DNA from: Clostridiales bacterium
GTDB taxonomy: Bacteria; Bacillota; Clostridia; Lachnospirales; Lachnospiraceae
DNA: 64,000 bases
Direction: 5' to 3'
Assembly (NCBI GenBank): GCA_019424245.1
Contig: JAHYZV010000007.1
Location: 53,776 to 117,775 of the forward strand
The position numbers were made by a program, and so were the translations under genes. Below the pieces are notes generated by a model. That model was not told the origin of the DNA. It saw nothing but the letters and a program-made list of their open reading frames with translations, and searched no databases. Positions 36,801 to 43,042 of this stretch are shown piece by piece. Each line of letters starts with the position of its first letter. The stretch's first letter is position 1.

Positions 36801-38448
36801 GTTATCAACACCAGAACAGCCAGTAACTATAGATGGTGTTAAATATACACAGTTTGTACAGGCATCTACACCAGCTAACGCAGGTGGAGAGGTTCCTGGT
36901 AAGGGTACAGCAACATATGTATTTAAGGCAAAGACTGACTGTTCAGTTACATTACATAACAGAGCAACTGGAAAGGTATGGTGGTTTGTAGAATCACCTG
37001 ATGGAGCAAATGTAACAAATAAGGCAACAGGAACAACAGTAGATGATATTATGACATTTAACTTAAAGGCAGGTAAGACATATTACTATTACTGCCAGGG
37101 TTCTAAGCCAATGGTATATGGTATATACTTAAACGCACCAGTAGCTAACGCAGATTCTCTACTTAAGGAAGAAACAGCAACAGGTGGTTCAGGTAGTGAT
37201 ACACAGGAAGCTTCAGACAAGTCAGTTAAGCTTACATGGACAGTCGTTGATAACGACACGGAAGTGTATTATGGAGTAGATACATATGTTGATGGTGTAA
37301 AGGTTGATATGATTGACGGAATTAAAGATACATCCGTTGTTATTGACAGATTATCATCAGGTGTTGAATACACATTTATGGTATATGTAAGTGAAAAGGC
37401 CAATACAGCTAACAGTTTAAAGGCAGGTAACAATAAGACATATCTTGGTAAGGCAGTATTCACAACAGATGGAAACAAAGATACATCAGCTATTGCAGCT
37501 GGCGATAACACAGAGGTTAAGCTTGCAAGTGCTATATATACATGTGCACAGGCAACATGGACAGGAATATCAAAAAATGATACAAGAGTACGTGGATATA
37601 AAATATATGCTAATGACAAGCTTGTTAAGACACTGTATAACTATCAGATAAATAACTATAAGACAGCTAATAATATAAGTAATCAGGTAGGCCGTCTTAC
37701 ACCTGGTATTGATAACAAGGTTCAGATAGTTGCATTTACAGATGCAGGAGTAGAATACAAATATCCAGAGGCAACAGTTAAGACACTTGAAAACTATGAC
37801 TACAAGGCGCCTGTATGGGGCAGTGATGCTAAGCTTACCGCTAAGGAAAATGAAACTGGTGATATTGTTATAACATGGGATGCAGCAAAGGATGATACAA
37901 AGGTTGGCGGATACCGTGTATACCTTGATGGCATAGCTTATGGTTCTGACAAGTACTTTAATCCAGTTAATGGGGCAAAGACAACAGAAGAAACAACTTA
38001 TACAATTAAGAAAGAAAATCTTCCAGAAGGTTTTAAGGCAACAGATATCCACACGGTAACAATCCAGGCAGGAGATACATGGTGGAAGGCAGAAACTACT
38101 ATGGGAGCTTTCGATAAGATGGCAGGCTTTAACTGGACTAACAAGGGTCTTAGCACAACTGTTGAAAATTATAAGCCAGAGCCAGGCAAGCCAGACGATG
38201 GCAAGAAGGATGATACAACAGTAACAAAACCAGATGATGGTAAGAAAGATGATACAACAGTAACAACACCAGATAATGGTAATAATGCAGCAGATGATGC
38301 AGCTACAGGCAGCACAACAGACACAACAGCTACAACACCTAAGACAGGTGATACAAACACAGCTTCAATGTGGATGTTACTTGCAATTATGGGAATGGCA
38401 GGAATCGCATTTGTTACTGCAAAGAAAAGAAGTTTAGTAAGAAAGTAA
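33820..38448 (+). CDS. giant sortase-anchored GH28 polygalacturonase-type surface protein
   Basis: 1542 residues. Signal peptide (about 1-30), FN3-like domain (about 68-195), then a GH28 right-handed beta-helix from about 197. GH28 catalytic motifs: NNGDGLGYG, DTGDDNLGFG (about 500), GHGGLAAGSHTG (about 536) and RFKSAP (about 567). After the helix come a CBM6-like beta-sandwich (about 775-945), another module (about 990-1105) and three FN3-like repeats. A Pro/Asp/Lys/Thr linker leads to the cell-wall sorting signal PKTGD (about 1506), a hydrophobic segment and a basic tail. GH28 enzymes hydrolyse galacturonan linkages in pectin. AGGAGG precedes the ATG. The modular size points to a cell-bound enzyme that grips plant wall polysaccharide. 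Confidence 0.9.
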   Translation: MLRFRKAAALGLAALMTVSSLGTLQTVGASGLPTTQGHDKYVNKNVFDVISSDTFGTKELESPLFDKTKGSSDITDLQVPTLAYDDTSIGLVWQKPEKYDNVADYKVYINGESAGTARENYKVNAAWAAKYMESFYDYYNTQGKSDVEMVNVDIHAYRATGLKPDTEYTFKVVAVDKDGKELGSAKEIKQRTTKAPEVVNIKDFGAVETEGYTSYNDEINAVIESNTKAIQAAIDACPEGGKVVIPENSDGKVFVSGAVWLKSDMTLEVNGTLWASPNSDHFEIGFLMYPFYTDTRGWGLVNAMTADESNPIKNVRVTGTGTLYGNGWKYGAGSTIYEDGYTSNKGKNTQAGDPTDTENWGLPRYVGGGNVNVFYQGIQSKDSAYKYLKNTGKYDEAKLNAIFGAKTADEAKKATEGVAGEDLKFAYATRSSLLIMRNCENVYVGDITIENPSNHSVNILDSRNIATTNVKVFSYDGNNGDGLGYGCSQNVVCWGNFTDTGDDNLGFGSSVGMGARDSEIQTNSEVWMFDNFLREGHGGLAAGSHTGNGIQDVLFEDTVMNHIDMAFRFKSAPTNGGFGANITMRDCAVADTNQGWVFTTSYGDPNSASSTEHAEIGEFYNFASYNVSVYGANHNTIQVLADIDPVGNTSKPLHSHHNMYFQDITFGNVGSNGSYKNKNGWETLIGCDNSVFYNVKTVSYNNKAESKKTDKAWNNIQYCNNLIFQGTTWDSLNACKDNMKAAMSGITVKDNTVKAENYKETPETPDKPDAGDNKPDAGITTEWTASVDECADFFNDAVAATEGKTDAITTVPKLETKNTPHNIGYLYDNEHNKGKTSYPGLEQGYAYTNCDIAGLTKLVLPVNRQTDAGTQNISVRLDSKNGAEIAKATLKGTKADNYIDYEMDVTLPEGTDTTKPHKIFVVFTSTGNTANYIANVRDLKGIKTATAKAADSRAAAKESVDLTKGLTEGTEYNKDSAYATVSTLETAGVNVLSELSTPEQPVTIDGVKYTQFVQASTPANAGGEVPGKGTATYVFKAKTDCSVTLHNRATGKVWWFVESPDGANVTNKATGTTVDDIMTFNLKAGKTYYYYCQGSKPMVYGIYLNAPVANADSLLKEETATGGSGSDTQEASDKSVKLTWTVVDNDTEVYYGVDTYVDGVKVDMIDGIKDTSVVIDRLSSGVEYTFMVYVSEKANTANSLKAGNNKTYLGKAVFTTDGNKDTSAIAAGDNTEVKLASAIYTCAQATWTGISKNDTRVRGYKIYANDKLVKTLYNYQINNYKTANNISNQVGRLTPGIDNKVQIVAFTDAGVEYKYPEATVKTLENYDYKAPVWGSDAKLTAKENETGDIVITWDAAKDDTKVGGYRVYLDGIAYGSDKYFNPVNGAKTTEETTYTIKKENLPEGFKATDIHTVTIQAGDTWWKAETTMGAFDKMAGFNWTNKGLSTTVENYKPEPGKPDDGKKDDTTVTKPDDGKKDDTTVTTPDNGNNAADDAATGSTTDTTATTPKTGDTNTASMWMLLAIMGMAGIAFVTAKKRSLVRK

Positions 38449-38509
38449 TAATGCTTACAGACTTATAATACAAGTTATATAAATGAAAATAATATAATGA
38501 GTAGTTGAA

Positions 38510-38566
38510 GAAGCTATTCTTAAGACTTATAACCGCAGGGTGGAGGCTTAAGAGTGGCTTCTTTTC
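38510..38566 (+). terminator. intrinsic terminator
   Basis: 15-bp stem (38510-38524 with 38547-38561, two G-U pairs), then TTTTC. Confidence 0.85.
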
Positions 38567-38613
38567 TTGCACCGCAAAAACATTTTGAGGAGTGATTATT
38601 TAACGCAGATAAG

Positions 38614-38648
38614 ATTATACTTGAAATCATTATACTTTGAAGTATAAT
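38614..38648 (+). promoter_or_regulatory. promoter with palindromic operator before the broken ATPase gene
   Basis: TTGAAA (38621-38626), 16 nt, TATAAT (38643-38648). The spacer and -10 form a perfect 20-bp palindrome, ATTATACTT-TG-AAGTATAAT (38629-38648). A third copy of ATTATACTT sits at 38614-38622. Confidence 0.6.
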
Positions 38649-38679
38649 AATCGTATAACGTGTAGAAATGGGAGCAGAT

Positions 38680-38832
38680 ATGGCAGAATTTATAGACAGA
38701 CAGGAAGAAATGCAGACTTTGGATAATGAATATGCAAGAAAAGGCAGTTCCTTTGTTGTGTTGTATGGTCGTAGAAGAGTTGGTAAAACAACACTTATAT
38801 CTGAATTTATAAAAAATTTCAATAATATATAG
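38680..38832 (+). pseudogene. 5' stub of an archaeal-type (DUF234-like) ATPase gene
   Basis: Only 50 codons remain: MAEFIDRQEEMQTLDNEY, then SFVVLYGRRRVGKTTLISEF, i.e. the N-terminal strand and Walker A of the ~460-residue PF01637/DUF234 ATPase family. A TAG ends it just after Walker A. GGGAG precedes the ATG and the promoter looks intact. The 307 nt from 38833 to 39139 hold no gene I can support, only a terminator and scraps. Confidence 0.8.
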
Positions 38833-38971
38833 CTGTTATGTTTATGATTTCTTATTTTGCAAAGGAACGTTATATCACCAAAATCTTATTATTTGGTTTG
38901 CGTAAAAGCGTGTAGTAAAGTGTGTAGCAGATATTGGAAGGATATACCAGATATCAGATATTTTGAATAAT

Positions 38972-39012
38972 AATCCATGTGTTTGTAATTAAGCAAATGC
39001 ATGGATTTTTTT
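38972..39012 (+). terminator. intrinsic terminator in the remnant region
   Basis: AATCCATG (38972-38979) pairs with CATGGATT (39000-39007); an inner TTTG/CAAA pairing and a run of T follow. Confidence 0.8.
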
Positions 39013-39139
39013 ATATTGGATTTTGAAGTATCTATCTTTCGGAATATAGATGATTAAGGTTGATAAAATTATGAAAACTGGATATAATTATATTGTAAGG
39101 AAAGTAAGGAATGTATTACTTGGGAATGGAGGTTTATAT

Positions 39140-39397
39140 ATGGAATTAGCAAAAGTAACATCAAAAGGTCAGATTACTATACCTATTGAAATTAGAAAGA
39201 AACTTGGAATTAAGAATGGTGATAAGATATTGTTTGTAGAGGAGTCTGGAAGAATATATATGATGAATTCTTCGATGGATGCACTTCTGGAAGCACAGAA
39301 AGCATTTGCAGGAGAGGCAGAAAGGCTTGGACTTAAAGATGATGATGATGTGATGGCAATGATAAAGAAAATCAGGGAAGAAAGCGTGGTGAAGTAG
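39140..39397 (+). CDS. AbrB/MazE-type antitoxin
   Basis: 85 residues. An N-terminal swapped-hairpin domain AKVTSKGQITIPIEIRKKLG leads to GDKILFVEESGRIYM, then an acidic helical tail. The ATG follows GGAGG by 7 nt; an in-frame upstream start gives an unlikely extra N-terminus. It abuts the truncated PIN toxin gene (the ATG begins right after its stop), the normal order for an AbrB-PIN (VapBC-like) pair. The antitoxin frame itself looks intact although its toxin is broken. Confidence 0.88.
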   Translation: MELAKVTSKGQITIPIEIRKKLGIKNGDKILFVEESGRIYMMNSSMDALLEAQKAFAGEAERLGLKDDDDVMAMIKKIREESVVK

Positions 39398-39514
39398 ATG
39401 AGGATTATGCTTGACACTAATGTACTGATATCAGTATTGCTTTTTCCTGGGGCTAAAATGAATGCGATGATGAATTATATATTTACACGCCATCAGCTTG
39501 TATTGTCATCCTAA
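39398..39514 (+). pseudogene. PIN-domain toxin, truncated after 38 codons
   Basis: Begins MRIMLDTNVLISVLLFPG, the N-terminal strand of PIN ribonucleases with its first catalytic Asp, and stops at TAA after LVLSS. The remaining ~100 residues with the other acidic residues are gone. The DNA continues in the same frame into a macro-domain fragment, so a deletion joined two unrelated genes here. Confidence 0.85.
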
Positions 39515-39877
39515 TGTGAGACTGGAGAAGCAAAGATAACAAAAGGCTATAATCTGCCATGTGATTATGTGATACATACTGTAGGACCGATATGGAATGG
39601 TGGAAGGAATAGAGAAGAGGAACTTCTTGCTAACTGCTATTTTAATTCTATGAAGCTGGCAATGGATAATGGAATCAGGTCTATTGCATTTCCTTCTATA
39701 TCAACGGGAGTATATAGTTTTCCGGTTGAGTTGGCAGCAAAGATTGCAGTACATACAGTAAATAGGTTCTTGCAGGATAATCCGGATTGTTTTGATCTGG
39801 TGGAGTGGGTGCTATTTGATACTCATACTGAATCAGTGTATGAAGCTGAGGTTGATAAGATATATAAGCAACAGTAA
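39515..39877 (+). pseudogene. macro-domain (ADP-ribose deacetylase type) gene lacking its 5' part
   Basis: Starting right after the PIN stop, the same frame reads CETGEAKITKGYNLP, then VIHTVGPIWNGG and FPSISTGVYSFPVELAA, typical of YmdB-like macro domains that act on O-acetyl-ADP-ribose or ADP-ribosylated targets. The first ~60 residues, including the N-terminal ADP-ribose-binding Asp, are missing and there is no start codon at the junction. An internal ATG (39569) could start a shorter product, but that would lack the binding core. Confidence 0.85.
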
Positions 39878-39925
39878 AGTTTATAATTGGATTTAAGAGA
39901 AAAAACAAATTTATGGGGATAAATT

Positions 39926-40134
39926 ATGTCAAATAGCTACGTTGATTATCAATCACAGAGAGGTCCTATAGGAACAACTTATTACAATTCTGTTGAAACA
40001 GGAATAAGCAACTTTATTAATAATGAAGAAAATTTATATCAGAATCTTCCTGAAAAGGAAAAGTGAAAAATAATGACGGGCTAACACAGGAGCAGAGGGA
40101 GGCAATAAGAATAATGAAAAAAGCGTTTGAATAA
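39926..40134 (+). pseudogene. small protein gene split by a frameshift
   Basis: Frame one (39926-40066) encodes 46 residues beginning MSNSYVDYQSQRGPIG and ending NLPEKEK. A second frame overlaps as GTGA and continues KNNDGLTQEQREAIRIMKKAFE to a stop at 40132-40134. The two parts read like one ~70-residue protein broken within an A-rich stretch (GGAAAAGTGAAAAA). No family recognised. A programmed shift is conceivable but nothing positively supports it. Confidence 0.5.
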
Positions 40135-40160
40135 AAAAAGTATAAAATCGAAAAAATAAG

Positions 40161-40189
40161 TTGATAATTTTCAAAATTCTGCGTATAAT
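40161..40189 (+). promoter_or_regulatory. near-consensus promoter of the structured RNA
   Basis: TTGATA (40161-40166), 17 nt, TATAAT (40184-40189). The predicted start is about 40196, with no ribosome site or start codon nearby. Confidence 0.8.
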
Positions 40190-40195
40190 AAAAGT

Positions 40196-40412
40196 ACCAA
40201 GAGAGAGTTCTCTTCCTAGAGATAGGACACGAAGCATAAGGTGTTTGCTTCCGTTGCACTGGCAACGTAAAAACTTTGCATTTACTCTTAAGCATAGAGG
40301 ATAATCAAGCCGTGCAGGTGAGAAGCCTGTGATTTGGTGGCAAAACACCATAACGAAACCAGTTTTTAGTTTTGATTTATTGAGAAACCTTTGATGAAAA
40401 GGTTTCTCTTTT
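40196..40412 (+). ncRNA. free-standing structured RNA of about 215 nt
   Basis: Starts after its own promoter and ends in a strong terminator (GAGAAACCTTT / AAAGGTTTCTC, then TTTT; 40382-40412). Between these there is no coding frame but many hairpins: CCTA-GAGA-TAGG (GNRA loop), GAAGC/GCTTC, GTTGC/GCAAC, CTCT/AGAG, CAGG/CCTG and TGGTG/CACCA, followed by AACGAAACC. The single-stranded links are A-rich, as in tertiary-structured RNAs. It does not resemble the riboswitch classes I can recall, or tmRNA, SRP, RNase P or 6S. The raiA RNA of Clostridia is one size-compatible candidate, but I cannot confirm that by eye. Confidence 0.75.
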
Positions 40413-40427
40413 ACGTTAAGGAGAATT

Positions 40428-40728
40428 ATGAAGTATAAATTACAGAATACAAGAATACTGACTCCTACAGAATTATTAACAATATTGTGTAAAAGTGCAG
40501 TATTGTATTCAGAGTATGCAGATACTACTTTATTGTTCATTTTTAGAGAGAAAAAGGCGGATGCATATGACTATTATGAAGTAAGATATGGGAAAAATAA
40601 TGTTTATTTTGCAGAAGTATGATGGAGAAAGTACATATAACAAATTATTTTATGAAATAAAGAAAGAACTGTTTCAAGCTGAGAAAGAGTTTTTCTCAGA
40701 TGAATTGAAAAAATTAATTGCTATATAA
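40428..40728 (+). pseudogene. small protein gene with a frameshift, possible PBECR4-like domain
   Basis: AAGGAG and an ATG at 40428 open a frame of 64 residues (MKYKLQNTRILTPTELLTIL ... YYEVRYGKNNVYFAEV) that stops at 40622. Another frame, open from 40600, supplies the rest: KYDGESTYNKLFYEIKKELF to 40728. Joined near position 40600 they make a ~100-residue protein. The YYEVRYGKNN segment recalls the 'E-V-x-x-x-x-x-N-F-L-H-L' core of PBECR4-type phage/toxin-like domains, which is only an impression. It lies 16 nt after the structured RNA's terminator. Confidence 0.5.
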
Positions 40729-40749
40729 TATATCAGCTATAAATATATT

Positions 40750-40803
40750 CGCCATGTGGTGACGATTTTATAAACAAAATCGTCATTGCATGGCGATTTT
40801 TAT
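40750..40803 (+). terminator. two-tier intrinsic terminator
   Basis: Outer stem CGCCATG / CATGGCG encloses inner stem TGACGATTTT / AAAATCGTCA; ATTTTTAT follows. Confidence 0.88.
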
Positions 40804-40841
40804 ATTCAAAAGCAATGTATCATCTGCAATGCAAATACACA

Positions 40842-40870
40842 TTGAAACCAATAAAGTTTTATGGTAAAAT
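40842..40870 (+). promoter_or_regulatory. pyrE promoter
   Basis: TTGAAA (40842-40847), 17 nt, TAAAAT (40865-40870). No attenuator-like hairpin between it and the ATG. Confidence 0.65.
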
Positions 40871-40938
40871 TAAACCAATATTATTAAAGAAATAACAAAA
40901 TGGTGTAAGACCACATAAACAGGAGGTTTTAAGATACA

Positions 40939-41622
40939 ATGGAAGCATACAAGCAGGAATTTATAGATTTCATGGTAGAAAGTGATGTATTAAAGTTTGG
41001 AGATTTTACATTAAAGAGTGGAAGAAAATCACCATTTTTTATGAATGCAGGTGCATATGTAACAGGTACACAGCTTATGCGTCTTGGTGAATATTATGCA
41101 AAGGCTATTCACGAAACATATGGAGATGATTTCGACGTGCTTTTTGGACCAGCATATAAGGGGATTCCAATCAGCGTAGTTACTGCTGTTGCTTATGCAA
41201 AGCTCTATGGTAAAGAAGTACGTTACTGTTCAGACCGCAAGGAAGAAAAAGATCATGGTGCAGATAAGGGCGGATTCCTTGGAAGCAAGTTAAAGGATGG
41301 CGACAGAGTTATTATGATAGAGGATGTAACTACATCTGGTAAGTCTATGGAAGAAACAGTTCCTAAGGTAAGAGGAGCAGCAGATGTTACTATCGTGGGT
41401 CTTATGGTATCTCTTAACCGTATGGAAGTAGGTCTTGGTGGAAAGATGAGCGCACTTGATGAGATAAAGGAAAGATATGGGTTCCCAACAAGTGCTATTG
41501 TTACAATGGAGGATGTTGTTGAACACCTTTATAATAAGGAATGCGAAGGCAAGGTTGTTATAGATGATACATTAAAGGCTGCAATAGACGCTTATTATGA
41601 GCAGTATGGTGTGCGAAGCTAA
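40939..41622 (+). CDS. pyrE: orotate phosphoribosyltransferase
   Basis: 227 residues. PRPP-binding loop VIMIEDVTTSGKS, an early LKSGRKSPFFMNAG and the flexible catalytic loop DRKEEKDHG. Makes OMP from orotate and PRPP, the step between PyrD and PyrF, which are encoded 29 kb away at 7.7-12.0 kb. AGGAGG precedes the ATG. Own promoter, so regulated apart from the main pyr operon. Confidence 0.95.
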   Translation: MEAYKQEFIDFMVESDVLKFGDFTLKSGRKSPFFMNAGAYVTGTQLMRLGEYYAKAIHETYGDDFDVLFGPAYKGIPISVVTAVAYAKLYGKEVRYCSDRKEEKDHGADKGGFLGSKLKDGDRVIMIEDVTTSGKSMEETVPKVRGAADVTIVGLMVSLNRMEVGLGGKMSALDEIKERYGFPTSAIVTMEDVVEHLYNKECEGKVVIDDTLKAAIDAYYEQYGVRS

Positions 41623-41690
41623 TAGCCGTAAAATAGTTTGATACAGTCGTCTTATAATAAACTTAATTAAATGAAGAAATGGAGATTAGT

Positions 41691-41843
41691 ATGGAAGAAA
41701 AGTTATATAAAAAGATGAAGTCCGTAGGTGTATCCAATCTTGTGTTTGGTATTGTGACTATAGCATTTGGAATAGGTGCAGGTGTTATGATGATTGTTAA
41801 TGGTGCAAGACTTCTTGCACATAAGTCAGATGTACTTTTTTAA
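41691..41843 (+). CDS. small membrane protein (50 residues)
   Basis: Begins MEEKLYKKMKSVGVSN, followed by one long hydrophobic stretch (LVFGIVTIAFGIGAGVMMI) and a short polar tail. GGAG lies 8 nt before the ATG. Follows pyrE by 68 nt. No family recognised. The 263 nt after it (41844-42106) show nothing I can name. Confidence 0.6.
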   Translation: MEEKLYKKMKSVGVSNLVFGIVTIAFGIGAGVMMIVNGARLLAHKSDVLF

Positions 41844-42106
41844 ATATTAGGATTAACTGCCTGGTATGGCATATATATACATAAAGATGTAAAAGCTTGT
41901 GAGTTCTTTGTGATGTTGATATATGCTGTACCGGGCATATTGCGTTGTTAAGGTATATGCATATAAAGGTATAAGAGATAAAACATAGGTAGTAGAATTA
42001 TGCAAATGAAATAAAAAACTATACAAACAAAATGAAAATAATTATATGAATAAAAATAATTATGTAAACAAAATAAATAGAGTAAAAAGATGGACATAAT
42101 AGAAGT

Positions 42107-42556
42107 ATGAAAAAAGAATTCAATCATAAAGCAGTAATGAAGCTTTTGTTTATTATATATATGTGTGTTCTTGTGTATGTTGTGTTTTTTGCAGAGGCTA
42201 TGGGAAGAACACCACAAGATGGTTATGTGTATAACCTTACACCTTTAAAGGAAATCAAGCGTTTTATGAAGTATATATGGGATAATGATGCCTTAGGAAG
42301 TGCGGCCAGACTTAACATATTTGGAAATATTATCGCATTTATACCATTTGGAATATATCTGCCATATACATCGGAATCAAAGTTTGGATTCATATCGACG
42401 TTTTTATATACATTCAGTTTGTCATTGACAATAGAGCTGGTTCAGCTTATAACGAAGGTTGGAAGCTGTGATGTGGATGATATAATACTTAATACTCTTG
42501 GCGGAGTTATTGGATATATATTGTGGTTTATATACACAAAATTAAGAAAGAAGTAA
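42107..42556 (+). CDS. VanZ-family membrane protein
   Basis: 149 residues, four membrane segments, with the family's LTPLKEIKRF, a NIFGNIIAFIPFGIYLP segment and the IELVQLITKVGSCDVDDIILNTLGG signature in the C-terminal half. VanZ relatives alter envelope sensitivity to lipoglycopeptides; the natural role is unclear. The ribosome site is weak (GAAG close to the ATG). Confidence 0.88.
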   Translation: MKKEFNHKAVMKLLFIIYMCVLVYVVFFAEAMGRTPQDGYVYNLTPLKEIKRFMKYIWDNDALGSAARLNIFGNIIAFIPFGIYLPYTSESKFGFISTFLYTFSLSLTIELVQLITKVGSCDVDDIILNTLGGVIGYILWFIYTKLRKK

Positions 42557-42638
42557 AATACATTTCATTATATTGTGAAGTTATTTTAGAAACAATATGC
42601 AAAGAAATCAAATATATTATATAAGGTTGGAGATAGGA

Positions 42639-42953
42639 ATGAAATTATTTAACAAGTACAAATTCTCGGATAAAAGGCAGTCACTTGGTGGAATAATATC
42701 TACTATAATGGGACTTCTGGCATTGGCATCTTTGATATATGGTGTATATATTTCATTTAAGGCAGAAGGATATGCTGGACTTAAAGTAGGAAGTCTTGGA
42801 CTTTTAAGCCTTCTTATATCGGTTATAGGAACTTTTATCGGACTTTTAAGCTTTAAAGAGGATGATAAATTCTATACTCTGTCAAAGGTTGGTTCAATGT
42901 TATGCGGAATACTTGCAGTATTTATGGTAGCAGTATTTCTTATGGGACTATAG
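42639..42953 (+). CDS. small three-helix membrane protein (DUF6142-like)
   Basis: 104 residues: short basic N-terminus (MKLFNKYKFSDKRQSLGG), then three hydrophobic segments (near 19-38, 48-69 and 80-102). The start is the ATG after GGAGATAGG; an in-frame ATG further upstream lacks a site. Resembles small Lachnospiraceae proteins annotated as DUF6142; function unknown. Confidence 0.6.
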   Translation: MKLFNKYKFSDKRQSLGGIISTIMGLLALASLIYGVYISFKAEGYAGLKVGSLGLLSLLISVIGTFIGLLSFKEDDKFYTLSKVGSMLCGILAVFMVAVFLMGL

Positions 42954-43042
42954 ACAAAATTCCTTTTGCCCCACAACAGCATATGATGTAAGTGTTAAAG
43001 TATAAAAAAATAAATAAAATAAAGAATAGTGTGGAGATAAAT

